Below, in pieces: positions 13,677 to 14,355 of a stretch of DNA of 14,355 bases. The DNA is taken from NCBI RefSeq assembly GCF_902490045.1, contig NZ_CABUCJ010000062.1:1-14355 (forward strand), given 5' to 3'. The notes beneath the pieces are model-generated. The model had not been told where the DNA came from, searched no databases, and worked only from the letters and a program-made list of their open reading frames with translations. The DNA comes from an uncultured Anaerotruncus sp. (lineage in GTDB: Bacteria > Bacillota > Clostridia > Oscillospirales > Ruminococcaceae). Each line of letters begins with the position of its first letter. Within the stretch, counting starts at the first letter, position 1. The translations under genes were made by a program, and so were the position numbers.

Positions 13677-14246
13677 ATGGCAAAGAGGTCCAGGCAGCAG
13701 TTGGGGAACGTCCCAGTGACGATCATATGCGTGAATGCGGTGACGGAAACCACGATCAGCGGCTGTCTTGGGGAGGGGGCCCTGGCGGACAGCGTGCCGC
13801 TGCGGACGGCAAGCGGCGAATTCTATAACGGCGGTTTCGTGGAGAAGCTGCCCTTCACCGGTTTTTACGACCTGATCATGAAGCTGGATACCGTCTTCGA
13901 CTATTTCCAATTCCCCCAGCGGGGCACCGAGCTGCGCACGGCCGGAAAACCGGGCCCAGCGGCGAGGTACACCCGGATGAAGGAGGAAATCCTGCCAAAG
14001 CTGACCCAGCAGTGGAACGAGCGTGTGATGCAGAAGGGCTGGGGACGGTGCGCGACCTTCTCGGTGCATGTGTGCGCGCGGCAGAACAGCAGCTGGCAGG
14101 GGCGCGTGAGATGGCTGGAAGGGAAGCGGGAGGAGAGCTTCCGGAGCGTGCTGGAACTGATGGGATTTATGGAGAGCGTATTGGACATTGAAGAGCAATC
14201 CCTGCGGATAAAAGGGACAGAAGGACTTGGAGGGACGGAAGAATGA
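13677..14246 (+). CDS. Small protein of unknown function, translationally coupled to a secreted protein
   Basis: A 189-residue protein with no signal peptide or membrane segment; I cannot assign a family. Two conserved-looking blocks are visible. Near the N-terminus is LRTASGEFYNGGFVEKLPF followed by a hydrophobic aromatic stretch (FYDLIMKLDTVFDYFQFP). Near the C-terminus is QNSSWQGRVRWLEGK followed by SFRSVLELMGFMESVLDIEE. The second block resembles, from memory, a short C-terminal motif (aromatic-Q-G ... FRS-x-LEL) in small Clostridia proteins often found beside cell-surface protein genes; this is not verified. CGGAGGA at 13664-13670 supports the start. The stop overlaps the next start (ATGA), so the two proteins are probably made together. 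It could be a regulator, adaptor or chaperone for the secreted partner. Confidence 0.8.
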   Translation: MAKRSRQQLGNVPVTIICVNAVTETTISGCLGEGALADSVPLRTASGEFYNGGFVEKLPFTGFYDLIMKLDTVFDYFQFPQRGTELRTAGKPGPAARYTRMKEEILPKLTQQWNERVMQKGWGRCATFSVHVCARQNSSWQGRVRWLEGKREESFRSVLELMGFMESVLDIEEQSLRIKGTEGLGGTEE

Positions 14247-14355
14247 AAACGTTGTGGGGGAAAAAAGAACACAGCGGGAAGCGTCATATCGCGCTGCTTC
14301 TGGCGGTGCTGGTGCTGATGAGTACGATCCCGGTCTTTACATACGCGGAGGATAT
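14243..14355 (+). CDS. N-terminus of a secreted protein, truncated by the window end
   Basis: Only 37 codons are present. The N-terminus MKTLWGKKEHSGKRH is strongly basic and is followed by a hydrophobic core (IALLLAVLVLMSTIPVF) and a likely signal peptidase site after TYA, before Glu-Asp. GGAGGGA at 14229-14235, inside the end of the preceding gene, serves as ribosome binding site 7 nt before the ATG. The ATGA overlap indicates an operon with the unknown small protein. The mature domains lie outside the window, so no function can be given; a cell-surface or extracellular protein is likely. Confidence 0.75.
   Translation, partial: MKTLWGKKEHSGKRHIALLLAVLVLMSTIPVFTYAED

Noticed and set aside
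1..14355. CRISPR arrays, insertion sequences, rRNA genes
   Set aside because: No regularly spaced repeats, transposase motifs or rRNA segments were seen on either strand.

Overview
The window looks like a chromosomal piece of a GC-rich anaerobic Clostridia genome, of the Oscillospiraceae/Ruminococcaceae type. This is an inference from four things: AGGAGG-type ribosome binding sites, GC-rich hairpin terminators, a MazF/EndoA gene near an NAD(P)HX-repair gene and a LolA-like lipoprotein (an arrangement resembling the Bacillus/Clostridium acpS-ydcC-alr-ndoA neighbourhood), and a superoxide reductase typical of strict anaerobes. No species can be named from the sequence.

Left part (1-5515), housekeeping. 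A 5'-truncated bifunctional NAD(P)HX epimerase/dehydratase and a LolA-like lipoprotein form one operon that ends in a very clear terminator. A MazF-type RNase follows with no visible antitoxin and no alr. Next is a hotdog-fold acyl-CoA thioesterase. The minus strand then carries a multipass membrane protein of unknown function whose 3' end overlaps the thioesterase gene tail to tail, a uridine-kinase-like P-loop kinase, and a desulfoferrodoxin-type superoxide reductase with a hairpin-rich leader.

Middle (5516-7054). A divergent intergenic region leads into a GNAT acetyltransferase and a PPC/DUF296 protein. After them come tRNA-Pro(GGG) and a strong terminator.

Right part (7055-14355), an accessory-looking cyclic-di-GMP signalling locus. 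A 495-residue regulator carries two GntR-type winged-helix domains in tandem. A bidirectional terminator and a good extended -10 promoter follow. The transcript from that promoter should begin with a leader of about 190 nt that can fold into a closed multi-arm structure. The leader precedes a membrane-bound sensor diguanylate cyclase with an intact GGDEF motif. Eight nucleotides later comes a 909-residue membrane protein with two degenerate GGDEF domains and an apparently intact EAL phosphodiesterase domain. So a synthase and a hydrolase of c-di-GMP, each with its own extracytoplasmic sensor region, are made from one transcript. After a strong terminator and an unusually AT-rich spacer, a small unrecognised protein overlaps by 4 nt the start of a secreted protein that runs out of the window.

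The best candidates for something undescribed are the structured leader at 8788-8936, the tandem GntR regulator next to it, and the unknown small protein/secreted protein pair at the right end. The leader does not show the consensus elements I know for the class I or class II c-di-GMP riboswitches.
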